Source of the DNA: Eubacteriales bacterium
GTDB lineage: Bacteria > Bacillota > Clostridia > Oscillospirales > CAG-272
Direction of reading: 5' to 3'
Assembly (NCBI GenBank): GCA_018383975.1
Contig: JAHAZT010000037.1
Span: forward strand, 1 to 39,584
Length of the DNA stretch: 39,584 bases
Shown in pieces: positions 1-7,469 of this stretch; positions within the stretch are counted from its first letter, which is position 1, and every line of letters begins with the position of its first letter. The translations under genes and the position numbers were made by a program. The notes under the pieces were generated by a model. The model was not told the origin of the DNA, did no database searches, and was given only the letters and a program-made list of their open reading frames with translations.

Positions 1-1016
1 ACGCCTGTGCATTTCGAGCCGATGTCAACACGGACTTCGGTGCCGGAAACGGACATGACGTATCCCACGACGGTATCTCCTGTACTGATATTTTTGAACG
101 ACTCGTCAAGAAGCTCCGCGAAATTTTCATGTTCGCTCATAATTGTTTGTACCTCCTCGATTATGTAGCCCGGAGTTGAAGCTCCGGCCGAGATGCCTGC
201 TTTGCAGTGCATCTTTTTTATGTTATCGGGAATTTCGGCTGCGCTTTCGATGAAAAAGGTGCTTTTGCAGTTCTGCTTTGCTATCTCATAGAGCTTGCGT
301 GAGTTTGCGCTCTCGCCGTCGCCGACTATGAGCATAACGTCGCAATTCTGCGCCAGCTCTTCCGTCTCAAGCTGCCGTTCTTCCGTAACACAGCATATTG
401 TATCAAAAAATAAGGCGTTTGTATATAGTTTTTGAATATTTTTTTTACTTTTTTCGTAATCAAAATGATTTAATGTCGTCTGACTTGCAACAATTATTCT
501 CTTTTCAGCCAGTTTATCCCTTAAATCATCGGAAAGAGACGTTTCAAGCTCCGCGCTTCCGGATATAACCGCATAGTCGCCGTGAATATAACTGACGATG
601 CCTTTAACCTCCGGATGACTTGCGTCGCCGAAAATTACGGCAAATGTGTCGTCCGACGTGTTTTCGTCCATTATCTTATGAATTTTTGATACGAACGGGC
701 ATGTGCAGTCGCAGACGTGAAACGTGCCGTCGGATTTTTCGGCTTCGCGGAGCGTATTCATAAGACCGCGGGAAATTCCGTGTGCGCGGATGATGACGGT
801 TGCGTTCGCCGGCGGGGAAGAGAGAAGCCGCGAAAGCCCGCCTTCGTCTATGGAGCGCACTCCCTTTTTTTCGAGATATTCCGTATATTTTTTGTTATGA
901 ATGAGATGACCCAACGTATATATTTTCCCGCCCGTGTCCGCGAGGGCTTCTGCTGTTTCGGTCGCGCGCTTGACGCCGAAGCAAAATCCGGAATGCTTTG
1001 CAAGTGTAACGCTCAT
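1..1016 (-). CDS. ispH: 4-hydroxy-3-methylbut-2-enyl diphosphate reductase fused to S1 domain (IspH-S1), partial
   Basis: This reading frame is absent from the ORF track because its stop lies outside the window; I translated it by hand. IspH performs the last step of the MEP isoprenoid pathway, reducing HMBPP to IPP and DMAPP with a 4Fe-4S cluster. The three cluster cysteines fit C12 (SGFCFGVKRA), C106 (CTCPFV) and C208 (ICCVTEERQ), and the active-site histidines and glutamate fit LIH40, RAH80G and HPE136. From about residue 312 an S1-type RNA-binding domain begins (GDTVVGYVMSV), which runs off the window edge. IspH followed by S1 domains is a known Clostridia architecture, so the full protein is probably much longer than the 338 residues visible. 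The start ATG overlaps the plsC stop by 4 bp (ATGA), so the two are translationally coupled. Family call is firm; the extent of the S1 part is unknown. Confidence 0.95.
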   Translation of the reverse strand, partial: MSVTLAKHSGFCFGVKRATETAEALADTGGKIYTLGHLIHNKKYTEYLEKKGVRSIDEGGLSRLLSSPPANATVIIRAHGISRGLMNTLREAEKSDGTFHVCDCTCPFVSKIHKIMDENTSDDTFAVIFGDASHPEVKGIVSYIHGDYAVISGSAELETSLSDDLRDKLAEKRIIVASQTTLNHFDYEKSKKNIQKLYTNALFFDTICCVTEERQLETEELAQNCDVMLIVGDGESANSRKLYEIAKQNCKSTFFIESAAEIPDNIKKMHCKAGISAGASTPGYIIEEVQTIMSEHENFAELLDESFKNISTGDTVVGYVMSVSGTEVRVDIGSKCTG

Positions 1017-1642
1017 TGCTTTTCCTCCGCAGATGACGAAATATCCTTGCCCAGCTCGCATATTTTTTCAAATATTATCTCGCTTGCGTGTCTGTATTCG
1101 TCAATTCCGCCGTTCTCAAAGCCGAGTTCATCAAAAGCAATCGGCTTGCCGAAGCGAACCTCCGTTTTTCTGAACGGACGGACTTTCATCCCCTTTGCGC
1201 CGATGAAAACGGGAAGGACGGTCGCCTTTGCATGATAGGCAATAAGTCCTATGCCGCTCTTTATTTTTGTTTCGGCGGGGTCTTTTCCGGGAATTCTCGT
1301 CCCCTGCGGGAAAATGCCGACAGCCTCTCCCTTTTCGAGAGACGAAATTACTTCATTCACAGATTCAACTCCCGCTGCCGCTCTGTTTATCGGAATAGCT
1401 CCCGCACCTCGGAAAATAAGTCTGCCGAAAGGATTTCTGAAAAGCTCCGCCTTTGCCAGAAACCTTATCGAACGTCTTGAAAACGTTGATATGAAGAACA
1501 TATCAAAGGCGTGCAGATGGTTTGCGGCTATGATAACGGGCCCGCTTTTCGGGATGTTTTCTTTCCCCTTTTGCTTTGCGCGGAAAATCAGGCGGATTAC
1601 GGGAAAGAGAAGTATATCCGCGATTCTGAATAGAATGTTCAT
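1013..1642 (-). CDS. plsC: 1-acyl-sn-glycerol-3-phosphate acyltransferase (PlsC)
   Basis: PlsC acylates lysophosphatidic acid at the membrane to make phosphatidic acid, the precursor of phospholipids. The 209-residue protein has the acyltransferase motifs in the right order: NHLHAFD (the NHxxxxD catalytic box, near residue 41) and FPQGTR (the FPEGTR substrate box, with Q for E, near residue 112). A hydrophobic N-terminus (ILLFPVIRLIF) fits membrane attachment. The length is typical of short bacterial PlsC proteins. It sits one base after cmk and overlaps ispH by 4 bp. The order cmk-plsC-ispH is common in Clostridia. I did not distinguish it from close acyltransferases of slightly different acceptor specificity. 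Confidence 0.9.
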   Translation of the reverse strand: MNILFRIADILLFPVIRLIFRAKQKGKENIPKSGPVIIAANHLHAFDMFFISTFSRRSIRFLAKAELFRNPFGRLIFRGAGAIPINRAAAGVESVNEVISSLEKGEAVGIFPQGTRIPGKDPAETKIKSGIGLIAYHAKATVLPVFIGAKGMKVRPFRKTEVRFGKPIAFDELGFENGGIDEYRHASEIIFEKICELGKDISSSAEEKQ

Positions 1643-1643
1643 T

Positions 1644-2306
1644 TTATTTTATTCTGCTTTCGATTATTTTTACGGCGCGGTCGAGCGTTTCCTCAAAGCT
1701 GCCGGAGTTATCAAGCATTATGGCGTCCTCTGCGGGAACTGCGGGAGCGATGTTTCTTGTTCTGTCCTGCTCGTCTCTTGCGGAAAGTGCTTTTCTGACC
1801 TCTTCAACAGTCACCTTTTCGCCCTTTTCTTCAAGCTCCGCCTGCCTGCGAACGGCTCTTGCCTCGTCGGAAGCGGTCATAAAGAATTTGACGTCGGCAT
1901 CGGGAAGTATCACCGTGCCGATATCGCGCCCATCCATAATGACGTTGTTTTTCTTCGCCATATCGCGCTGAACGTCGAGGAGAAATGCTCTTACCGCACC
2001 CATTTTGGACGTTGCCGAAGCGTAATCGGCAATTTCGCTTGTGCGGATAAGCCCCGTCACGTCCTCGCCGCAGAGAAACATATGCTGAACGCCGTCCGCA
2101 AATTCAATATCCATTTTTATTTCGGGAAGTCTTGCCGTAACAACCGCCTCGTCGTGCGGATCGGTTCCCGTGCGGAGGATGTACAGCCCGATTGTTCTGT
2201 ACATTGCGCCCGTGTCTACGTAGCTGAAGCCGAATTTTTTCGCAAGTGCCTTTGCGAGAGTGCTTTTTCCGGAGCCGGAGGGACCGTCGATTGCTATGTT
2301 TATCAT
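1644..2306 (-). CDS. cmk: Cytidylate kinase (CMP/dCMP kinase)
   Basis: Cmk phosphorylates CMP and dCMP to the diphosphates using ATP in the cytoplasm. The 220-residue protein begins MINIAIDGPSGSGKST, a P-loop at residues 8-16. It continues with YVDTGAMYR (substrate-binding segment) and MDGRDIGTVILPDADVKFFMTAS, the standard Cmk signature, followed by a lid region rich in arginine (SARDEQDRTRNIAP). Length matches bacterial Cmk of about 220 residues. It lies 18 bp after the flavoprotein gene and almost abuts plsC, so it is part of the same minus-strand operon. Identification is secure. Confidence 0.96.
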   Translation of the reverse strand: MINIAIDGPSGSGKSTLAKALAKKFGFSYVDTGAMYRTIGLYILRTGTDPHDEAVVTARLPEIKMDIEFADGVQHMFLCGEDVTGLIRTSEIADYASATSKMGAVRAFLLDVQRDMAKKNNVIMDGRDIGTVILPDADVKFFMTASDEARAVRRQAELEEKGEKVTVEEVRKALSARDEQDRTRNIAPAVPAEDAIMLDNSGSFEETLDRAVKIIESRIK

Positions 2307-2324
2307 GATAATATACTTCCTTTT

Positions 2325-3566
2325 TTATATTTTTGCCGCGTCCGTTGCCGCCGTGACGGCAGTCGCAAACGCCGATTGCAGATTAAAACCGCCGGTGTAT
2401 GCGTCAACATCTATTATTTCACCGGCAAAATAGAGGTTTTTTATAAGTTTTGATCTCATCGTCTGCGGGGATATTTCCGAAACGGAAACGCCGCCGCCCG
2501 TGACGATTGCCTCGCTTATCGGGCGGAAGCCCGTGATCGTCAGCTTTATTGCTTTGAGAGAAGCGACAATGTTTTTCCGCTCCGTCTTTGTTATGGAGTT
2601 TGTGACTCTGTCCCCCCGCACACCGCAGATATCGCAGAACGGCATTATCATTTTTGACGGCAGAAGCGTTGCCAGAACGGACGAAAAATGCTTGTTTTTA
2701 TTTTTATCGAATTCGGAAAGCAGACGTCTGTCGAGTGTTTCTTCGTCCAGAGCGGGCTTTTCGTCGATAATTACTTCGTATTTTCCGCTTGTCATCGGTC
2801 GCATATGTGCGGAAGCGGATAGGATGACAGGTCCGCTTACGCCGAAGTGCGTAAAGAGCAGCTCGCCGAAGTCCTCATAAATAACGGAATTCTTTTCCTT
2901 GTCAATGATTTTTATCGCAATATTTTTCAGCGTCAGCCCCTGCATACGGGCGCAGAGGTCGCCGGCGCACGTCAGTCCGACGAGGGAAGGGATGAGCTCC
3001 GTTACCGTATGACCGAGGGCTTTTGCAATTACAAAGCCGTCGCCCGTCGAGCCTGTCACGGGGTACGAAACGCCGCCCGTGCATAAAATGACACTGTCAA
3101 AACCGGCGTATCTGTGCTTTTCCGTCAAGACGGCGGTGATACTGTCGTTCTCGCTTTCAAGAGCGGTCACGCGCTCGTGAATCACTCTGCAACCGAGGTC
3201 GAGCATGTGATTTTTCAGCGCGAGAACGATGTCTGTCGCTCTGTCCGAAACGGGGAAAACGCGATTGCCTCTTTCGACCTTCAGCGGCACGCCGAGAGCT
3301 TCAAAATAGTCAATCGTGTCCTGCGGGGTGAAGCGGTGTATCGCCGAAAAAAGAAATTTTCCGTTCTGTGTGACGTTTCTGACAAACTCTTCGGGTGAGC
3401 AGGAATTTGTCAGGTTACACCTGCCTTTTCCCGTTATTCCGAGTTTCATTGCAAGCAGGTCGTTTCTTTCAAAAACGGTGACCGTCGCGCCCAGCTCCGC
3501 CGCTCTGCACGACGCCATAAGCCCTGCCGCGCCGCCGCCGATAACGGCGATTTTTTTATTGTCCAT
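2325..3566 (-). CDS. NAD(P)/FAD-dependent oxidoreductase, HI0933/BaiN (YhiN) family
   Basis: This is a flavoprotein of the HI0933/YhiN family, in which some gut Clostridia members (BaiN) are linked to bile acid reduction; most members have no assigned substrate. The N-terminus has a Rossmann FAD-binding motif (VIGGGAAGLMA), followed by TGKGRCNLTN, the family signature. The C-terminus carries the second FAD-binding signature (LYFAGEIIDVDAYTGGFNLQ). The ORF track starts at 3617, but I prefer the ATG at 3566: it has a GGAGGAAG ribosome site and gives MDNKKIAVIGG. The gene then overlaps the end of the upstream ABC-F gene by 11 bp. The operon context of housekeeping genes says nothing about a bile-acid role, so I leave the substrate open. 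Confidence 0.85.
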   Translation of the reverse strand: MDNKKIAVIGGGAAGLMASCRAAELGATVTVFERNDLLAMKLGITGKGRCNLTNSCSPEEFVRNVTQNGKFLFSAIHRFTPQDTIDYFEALGVPLKVERGNRVFPVSDRATDIVLALKNHMLDLGCRVIHERVTALESENDSITAVLTEKHRYAGFDSVILCTGGVSYPVTGSTGDGFVIAKALGHTVTELIPSLVGLTCAGDLCARMQGLTLKNIAIKIIDKEKNSVIYEDFGELLFTHFGVSGPVILSASAHMRPMTSGKYEVIIDEKPALDEETLDRRLLSEFDKNKNKHFSSVLATLLPSKMIMPFCDICGVRGDRVTNSITKTERKNIVASLKAIKLTITGFRPISEAIVTGGGVSVSEISPQTMRSKLIKNLYFAGEIIDVDAYTGGFNLQSAFATAVTAATDAAKI

Positions 3567-5490
3567 TACTTCCTCCCAGCACGGCAAGCGCCTTTTCCGC
3601 CGCGTCGATTTCGTCATAGAGCAAATCGAGGAGCTTATCTATCTCATCCGCTCTCGCATAAATTTCGGAAAGGCGGACGTAATCTCCGGAGGCGTCGCCC
3701 TCCGCCTCTTTTTCAAGACGCGATTTTTCGCCTTCGAGCTTTTCGATCTCCGCCTCGCAGCGTTCGATTTTTGATTTGTTTTTTCTTATGTCGGAGGCGG
3801 TTTTCTTTGCGTCGAGATAGCTTTGTTTGTTTTCCGCAACCGGCTTTTCATCTGCGATGTCGACGTTTTTTGCCGCTTCCTTCTGCTTTTCTCTGTATTC
3901 GCAGTATTCATCGTAATTGCCTGCAAATATCCGAAGACCGTCCGTCATATCGAATATTTTCGACGACAGCTTGCGGACGAAATATCTGTCGTGCGAAACG
4001 GCGATTATCGTTCCGGAAAACTGCATGAGCGCGTCCTCCAGAGCCTCGCGTGAGCCGATGTCAAGGTGGTTTGTCGGCTCGTCCAGAATGAGGAGATTTA
4101 TTTGCGAAAGTATCATTTTGCAAAGCATAAGTCTCGCTCTCTCGCCGCCCGAAAGCACGGCGACCTTTTTATCCATATCCTCCGCAAAGAAGAGGAAGGA
4201 CGCAAGCGCGGAGCGCACCTGCGGTATTGTCAATCTGTCGTGCGCACGGCAGACCTCTTCAAGGACGGTGCTGTCGTCGTCCAGGGTCTGTTGCTCCTGA
4301 TCGTAATAGCCGGAAACGACGTTGTATCCGAAGCGGAGAATTCCGTCATAATCCTCGTCAAGCCCGCCGATAATACGCACAAGTGTACTTTTTCCGCACC
4401 CGTTCGGTCCGACTATCATTATTTTGTCGCGCTTTTTAACCTCAAAGCTGATATCGTCAAGAATTTTTCTCTCGCCGTACGACTTTGAAATGTTTTCCGC
4501 AAAAAGCACGTCGTTGCCGCTCTCCCTCGCCTCCGAAAAGTGCAGGGAAATGCTTTTCGGGTCTCTTTTCGGAGCGTCGACGCTGTCTTTTTTCAAATGT
4601 TCTATCTGCTTTTGCTTGCTTTTTATCGTTACGAAGTTGCGTTCCTGACCCCAGCGGCGCTGTTGCTCTATTATCGCCTCAATGCGGGAAATTTCCTTTT
4701 GCTGAAGCTCGTGCTTTTTTGCAAGCGCCTTGCGCTGTTCCGCCTTCTGGGCGGCATAGGCGCTGTAATTGCCGGGGTATATCGTCGCTTCCGTGTGTTC
4801 TATATCAAGTATCTTGTTTGCTGCGCGGTCAAGAAAATATCTGTCGTGCGATATAAGGATGAGCGTTTTTTTATACGAACGCAGATGTTCCTCAAGCCAC
4901 GAAAGAGTATCCATATCGAGATGGTTTGTCGGCTCGTCCAGAATGAGAAGGTCAGGCTCGCGGAGCAGAAGCTTTACAAGGGCAAGACGTGTTCTCTCGC
5001 CGCCGGAAAGGGTGTTTATCGTTTTATCGAAGAATTCCTCTCCGAAACCGAAGCGGGCAAGAGTCGATTTTATTCTCGAACGATATTCATAACCGCCCAT
5101 TTTGCGGAATTCTTCCGTCAGAACGGCGTATTTTTCGATTGCCGCCTCGCCTCCGATATGATTTTCAATATTTTCGGAAAGCTCGGCAAGGCGTTTTTCG
5201 GTCGCGACGATTTCGGGGAAAGCGTCCGACATTTCGGAAAGAACGGTGTCGTCGCTTTCAAGCATTGCGTTCTGCGCGAGCATGGAAACCGTTTTGTCCT
5301 TTGCTATATATACGTTGCCCGATGACGGAGTGAACGTCCCGGCGATTATCTTTGCGAGAGTGCTTTTTCCCGCGCCGTTCACGCCGACTATTCCGAGTTT
5401 ATCGCCTTCGTTTATTGAAAAATTTATATTGTTCAACACGACGTCCGTTCCGTATTCGACGGTCACGCCGCTGACGCTTAAAAGTACCAT
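3556..5490 (-). CDS. ABC-F family ATPase (ribosome-associated)
   Basis: ABC-F proteins are soluble twin ATPases that bind the ribosomal E site and modulate translation or, in some subfamilies, antibiotic resistance. The 644-residue protein has two ABC domains with Walker A (GVNGAGKST; GPNGCGKST), signature (LSGGERTRLAL; LSGGERARLML) and Walker B (LLILDEPTNHLD, twice). No transmembrane segments are present. A charged linker (residues about 230-320) joins the domains, and a C-terminal coiled coil (about 560-640, KKTASDIRKNKSKIERCEAEIEKLE) follows. This layout resembles B. subtilis YdiF-type housekeeping ABC-F proteins more than known resistance proteins, but subfamily needs a tree. It is the first gene of the minus-strand operon and has its own promoter. 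Confidence 0.93.
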   Translation of the reverse strand: MVLLSVSGVTVEYGTDVVLNNINFSINEGDKLGIVGVNGAGKSTLAKIIAGTFTPSSGNVYIAKDKTVSMLAQNAMLESDDTVLSEMSDAFPEIVATEKRLAELSENIENHIGGEAAIEKYAVLTEEFRKMGGYEYRSRIKSTLARFGFGEEFFDKTINTLSGGERTRLALVKLLLREPDLLILDEPTNHLDMDTLSWLEEHLRSYKKTLILISHDRYFLDRAANKILDIEHTEATIYPGNYSAYAAQKAEQRKALAKKHELQQKEISRIEAIIEQQRRWGQERNFVTIKSKQKQIEHLKKDSVDAPKRDPKSISLHFSEARESGNDVLFAENISKSYGERKILDDISFEVKKRDKIMIVGPNGCGKSTLVRIIGGLDEDYDGILRFGYNVVSGYYDQEQQTLDDDSTVLEEVCRAHDRLTIPQVRSALASFLFFAEDMDKKVAVLSGGERARLMLCKMILSQINLLILDEPTNHLDIGSREALEDALMQFSGTIIAVSHDRYFVRKLSSKIFDMTDGLRIFAGNYDEYCEYREKQKEAAKNVDIADEKPVAENKQSYLDAKKTASDIRKNKSKIERCEAEIEKLEGEKSRLEKEAEGDASGDYVRLSEIYARADEIDKLLDLLYDEIDAAEKALAVLGGSNGQ

Positions 5491-5525
5491 TATGAGAGTT
5501 CCTGTCCGGATATAATTTATCTTAT

Positions 5526-5555
5526 ATTATACATCATATAGCACCCGTATGTCAA
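5526..5555 (-). promoter_or_regulatory. Sigma-A-type promoter of the ABC-F to ispH operon
   Basis: Reading the minus strand, TTGACA (5550-5555) is followed after 18 bp by TATAAT (5526-5531), placing the start about 30 bases before the ABC-F ATG. A second TTGACA lies at 5564-5569. Both hexamers match consensus fully; only the 18-bp spacer is one longer than ideal. Confidence 0.75.
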
Positions 5556-5625
5556 CCTTGCGGTGTCAATTTCGGGGGTGCAACGTAAAATATTATAAAT
5601 CGGAAACAAAAAAGGAGTTGATTTT

Positions 5626-6138
5626 TTGAACGGAAAACTCAGAACGGCGTGTAATCTGCCGCTTCCGTATCCGGAGGTGCGCGTTTCCGCGCCGAACCCA
5701 AATTACGCAAGACTTCTTTCCGTCGCTTACGCGGGTGACGGAGGGGAACTTGCCGCCATACTTCAATATACATACGGTCATATTATGACGGAAAATGCAG
5801 AGCCTGCACAGCTTTCCGCCGTGCTTTCGTGCGTATCGGTGACGGAAATGCGGCATCTTGAAATTCTCGGCGAATTGATTTATATGCTCGGCGGCGACCC
5901 GAAATTCTGCGATATGCAAAGGCGCGGGTGCTTTGACGCGTCAAAGGTCAATTATCAGACGTCGCCGGAAAAAATATTGCGCACGGCAATAGCGGGAGAA
6001 AAGGCGGCGATTGCTATGTACAGAGACCTGCTCCGTCGCATAGACGACGGATGTATCCGCGAGATACTGCGCCGGATAATTCTTGACGAGGAACACCATA
6101 TAAAGATATTCTCGGAACTTCTCGGCACTGCGCGTTAG
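5626..6138 (+). CDS. Ferritin-like (rubrerythrin-superfamily) diiron protein
   Basis: The 170-residue protein has the four-helix ferritin-like pattern with carboxylate and histidine ligands: ELAAILQYTYG (helix 1), EMRHLEILGEL (helix 2, ExxH), EKAAIAMYRDLL (helix 3) and DEEHHIKIFSELL (helix 4, ExxH). That matches the diiron or dimanganese fold of rubrerythrin and manganese-catalase relatives. There is no rubredoxin-type CxxC domain. The first 25 residues look unstructured. Translation most likely starts at the TTG at 5626, 8 bases after AAAGGAG. Likely roles are peroxide handling or metal storage, but the sequence alone does not decide. It stands alone, divergent from the ABC-F operon. Confidence 0.8.
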   Translation: MNGKLRTACNLPLPYPEVRVSAPNPNYARLLSVAYAGDGGELAAILQYTYGHIMTENAEPAQLSAVLSCVSVTEMRHLEILGELIYMLGGDPKFCDMQRRGCFDASKVNYQTSPEKILRTAIAGEKAAIAMYRDLLRRIDDGCIREILRRIILDEEHHIKIFSELLGTAR

Positions 6139-6165
6139 TCTTGCGGCAAAAACGGAAGATTTTCA

Positions 6166-6194
6166 TTGACTAACTGCGCCGGAGGTGATATAAT
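6166..6194 (+). promoter_or_regulatory. Strong sigma-A-type promoter facing a geneless interval
   Basis: TTGACT (6166-6171), a 17-bp spacer and TATAAT (6189-6194) make a near-consensus promoter. It lies 27 bp after the ferritin-like gene and points into 6200-6350, where no protein gene is visible. See the candidate small RNA. Confidence 0.7.
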
Positions 6195-6230
6195 ACTTAC
6201 CTGAAACAAGCAATTTATGCGACTCTGACA

Positions 6231-6293
6231 GTTCTCGACGCCGCTCGGTCACCGGCGGCTCTGACAGCCTCAAAGGCTGTCATTCACTACCGC
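6231..6293. repeat. Dispersed palindromic element, copy near tRNA-Gly
   Basis: This 63-bp stretch shares CTCGACGCCGCTCGGTCA, GGCTCTGACAGCC and AAGGCTGTCATTCACTACCG, in the same order, with the array at 28.26-28.66 kb. Like the array, it lies just 3' of a minus-strand tRNA gene. Its centre can fold as TGACAGCC/GGCTGTCA and its outer part as GGCGG/CCGCC. Confidence 0.7.
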
Positions 6294-6310
6294 CTTCTCC
6301 GCTTCCCGCC

Positions 6311-6345
6311 AAAGAAAAAAACAAAAGCCGCCGAAGCGACTTTTG
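6311..6345 (-). terminator. Bidirectional terminator after tRNA-Gly
   Basis: On the minus strand CAAAAGTCGC-TTCG-GCGGCTTTTG forms a 10-bp stem with a UUCG loop and is followed by TTTTTTTC. The plus strand also ends in a T-run (CTTTTTT), so the hairpin can stop transcription from both sides: the tRNA unit and the candidate small RNA. Confidence 0.75.
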
Positions 6346-6351
6346 CTTTTT

Positions 6352-6425
6352 TGGAGCAGATGACGGGAATCGGACCCGCGTAGTCAGCTTGGGAAGCTGA
6401 TATTCTACCATTGAACTACATCTGC
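6352..6425 (-). tRNA. tRNA-Gly(CCC)
   Basis: The minus strand folds as a cloverleaf with acceptor GCAGATG/CATCTGC, anticodon stem TCAGC/GCTGA and loop TTCCCAA (anticodon CCC), and T-arm GCGGG/CCCGT. The discriminator T is followed by an encoded CCA. It lies 28 bp after tRNA-Thr and is probably cotranscribed with it. Confidence 0.93.
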
Positions 6426-6453
6426 GAAAAAAGCCCGGAGAAAACCGAGCCTT

Positions 6454-6529
6454 TGGAGCTAATGATGGGACTCGAACCCATGACCTGTTGATTACGAATC
6501 AACTGCTCTACCAACTGAGCCACATTAGC
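6454..6529 (-). tRNA. tRNA-Thr(CGT)
   Basis: The minus strand has acceptor GCTAATG/CATTAGC, D-arm GGCTCAGTTGGTAGAGC, anticodon stem GTTGA/TCAAC with loop TTCGTAA (anticodon CGT), T-arm ATGGG/CCCAT with loop TTCGAGT, discriminator T and encoded CCA. It is the first tRNA of the pair behind the promoter at 6552-6580. Confidence 0.95.
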
Positions 6530-6551
6530 ATTGCTTTTCAAAGCGTATTAA

Positions 6552-6580
6552 AGTTTATCACATCAAAAGTGTTTTGTCAA
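6552..6580 (-). promoter_or_regulatory. Promoter of tRNA-Thr/tRNA-Gly
   Basis: On the minus strand TTGACA (6575-6580) and TAAACT (6552-6557) are separated by exactly 17 bp, ending 22 bp before the tRNA-Thr 5' end. It is divergent from rsmA. Confidence 0.75.
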
Positions 6581-6617
6581 TATTTTTTTGATTATTTTTT
6601 GAAAGGAAGTCGGAAGT

Positions 6618-7469
6618 ATGAATTTAACAGACCGCGGAGAAGTCAAAAGACTTCTTGAAAAATACGGTCTTGCTCCGAAAAAGAGCAGGGGGCAGAACTT
6701 TCTCGCAAATGCGAATGTTGTCTACGATATAGCTGACCTTTGTGGAGATGAGGACAGGTGCGTCATAGAGATCGGACCCGGCGTCGGCGCGATGACGGCG
6801 GAGCTTTGCAAAATGTATAAAAAGGTGCTTGCAATCGAAGTCGACAGCGACCTTATTCCGCTGCTTTCGGAGGCTCTCTGCGAATATGATAACCTTGAAA
6901 TAATCGAAGCGGACGCTATGAAAATCGACTTTGCAGCTCTGGTGAAAGAGAAATTTCCCGATGAAAAGGTTTCCGTCTGCGCAAATCTGCCGTATTACAT
7001 AACTTCGCCCGTGATAATGCGCCTGCTCGACGCTTCGGAGGTGTTTGAGTCGATAGTCGTAATGATACAGAAGGAGGTTGCGGATAGACTTTGCTCCGCA
7101 CCCGGAACGGCAGATTTCGGCGCGATAACGCTTGCCGTCGACTATAAAGCGGAGGCGAAAAAATGTTTTTCCGTTTCCGCGGGCAACTTTATTCCGCCCC
7201 CGAAGGTGACCTCCACCGTCATAAAAATGAAAATGCGGGAAAACCCGCCCGTTGCGCCCGTTTCGGTCGACAATATGTTCGCGCTTATCCGCGCGGCGTT
7301 TGCGCAGAGAAGAAAGACATTTTCAAATGCGGTGAGAGCCGCTTCCTCAAAATACAGCAAGGAGGATATTGAAAGCGCACTCCTTTCGCTCGGACTTTCC
7401 GCAGACGTCCGCGGTGAAAAGCTCGGACTTTCCGAATATGCCGCGCTTTCAGATATTTTGCCGCTATGA
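6618..7469 (+). CDS. rsmA: 16S rRNA (adenine1518/1519-N6)-dimethyltransferase RsmA (KsgA)
   Basis: RsmA dimethylates two adjacent adenines in the 3' hairpin of 16S rRNA late in 30S assembly. The 283-residue protein opens with KKSRGQNFL, the family N-terminal signature. It has the SAM-binding motif VIEIGPGVGAMT near residue 50, the acidic ribose contact IEVDSDL, and the catalytic NLPYYITSPV near residue 122. The C-terminal helical domain (FAQRRKTFSNA) is typical. Length matches the family. The ATG has a GAAAGGAAG ribosome site. Its stop overlaps the murD start (ATGA). Confidence 0.96.
   Translation: MNLTDRGEVKRLLEKYGLAPKKSRGQNFLANANVVYDIADLCGDEDRCVIEIGPGVGAMTAELCKMYKKVLAIEVDSDLIPLLSEALCEYDNLEIIEADAMKIDFAALVKEKFPDEKVSVCANLPYYITSPVIMRLLDASEVFESIVVMIQKEVADRLCSAPGTADFGAITLAVDYKAEAKKCFSVSAGNFIPPPKVTSTVIKMKMRENPPVAPVSVDNMFALIRAAFAQRRKTFSNAVRAASSKYSKEDIESALLSLGLSADVRGEKLGLSEYAALSDILPL

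Larger units (their letters stand above)
6201..6352 (+). ncRNA. Candidate small RNA of about 150 nt (unrecognised)
   Basis: The interval starts at the expected start site of the 6166-6194 promoter and ends at a hairpin with T-runs on this strand (CAAAAGCCGC CGAA GCGACTTTTG, then CTTTTTT). Between them is a palindromic element (6231-6293) with a strong hairpin, TGACAGCC-TCAAA-GGCTGTCA. The only ATG (6217) meets a stop after three codons. I recognise no known RNA family. A repeat that merely landed between a stray promoter and the tRNA terminator is the main alternative. Confidence 0.4.

Noticed and set aside
1251-2453. 400-aa plus-strand ORF opposite plsC and cmk
   Set aside because: Antisense to two well-identified genes; Cys/Arg/Phe-rich translation typical of a shadow frame.
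3556-5490. The ABC-F gene as an antibiotic resistance determinant
   Set aside because: Its housekeeping operon position and C-terminal coiled coil favour a YdiF-like role; no resistance-type signature could be confirmed by eye.
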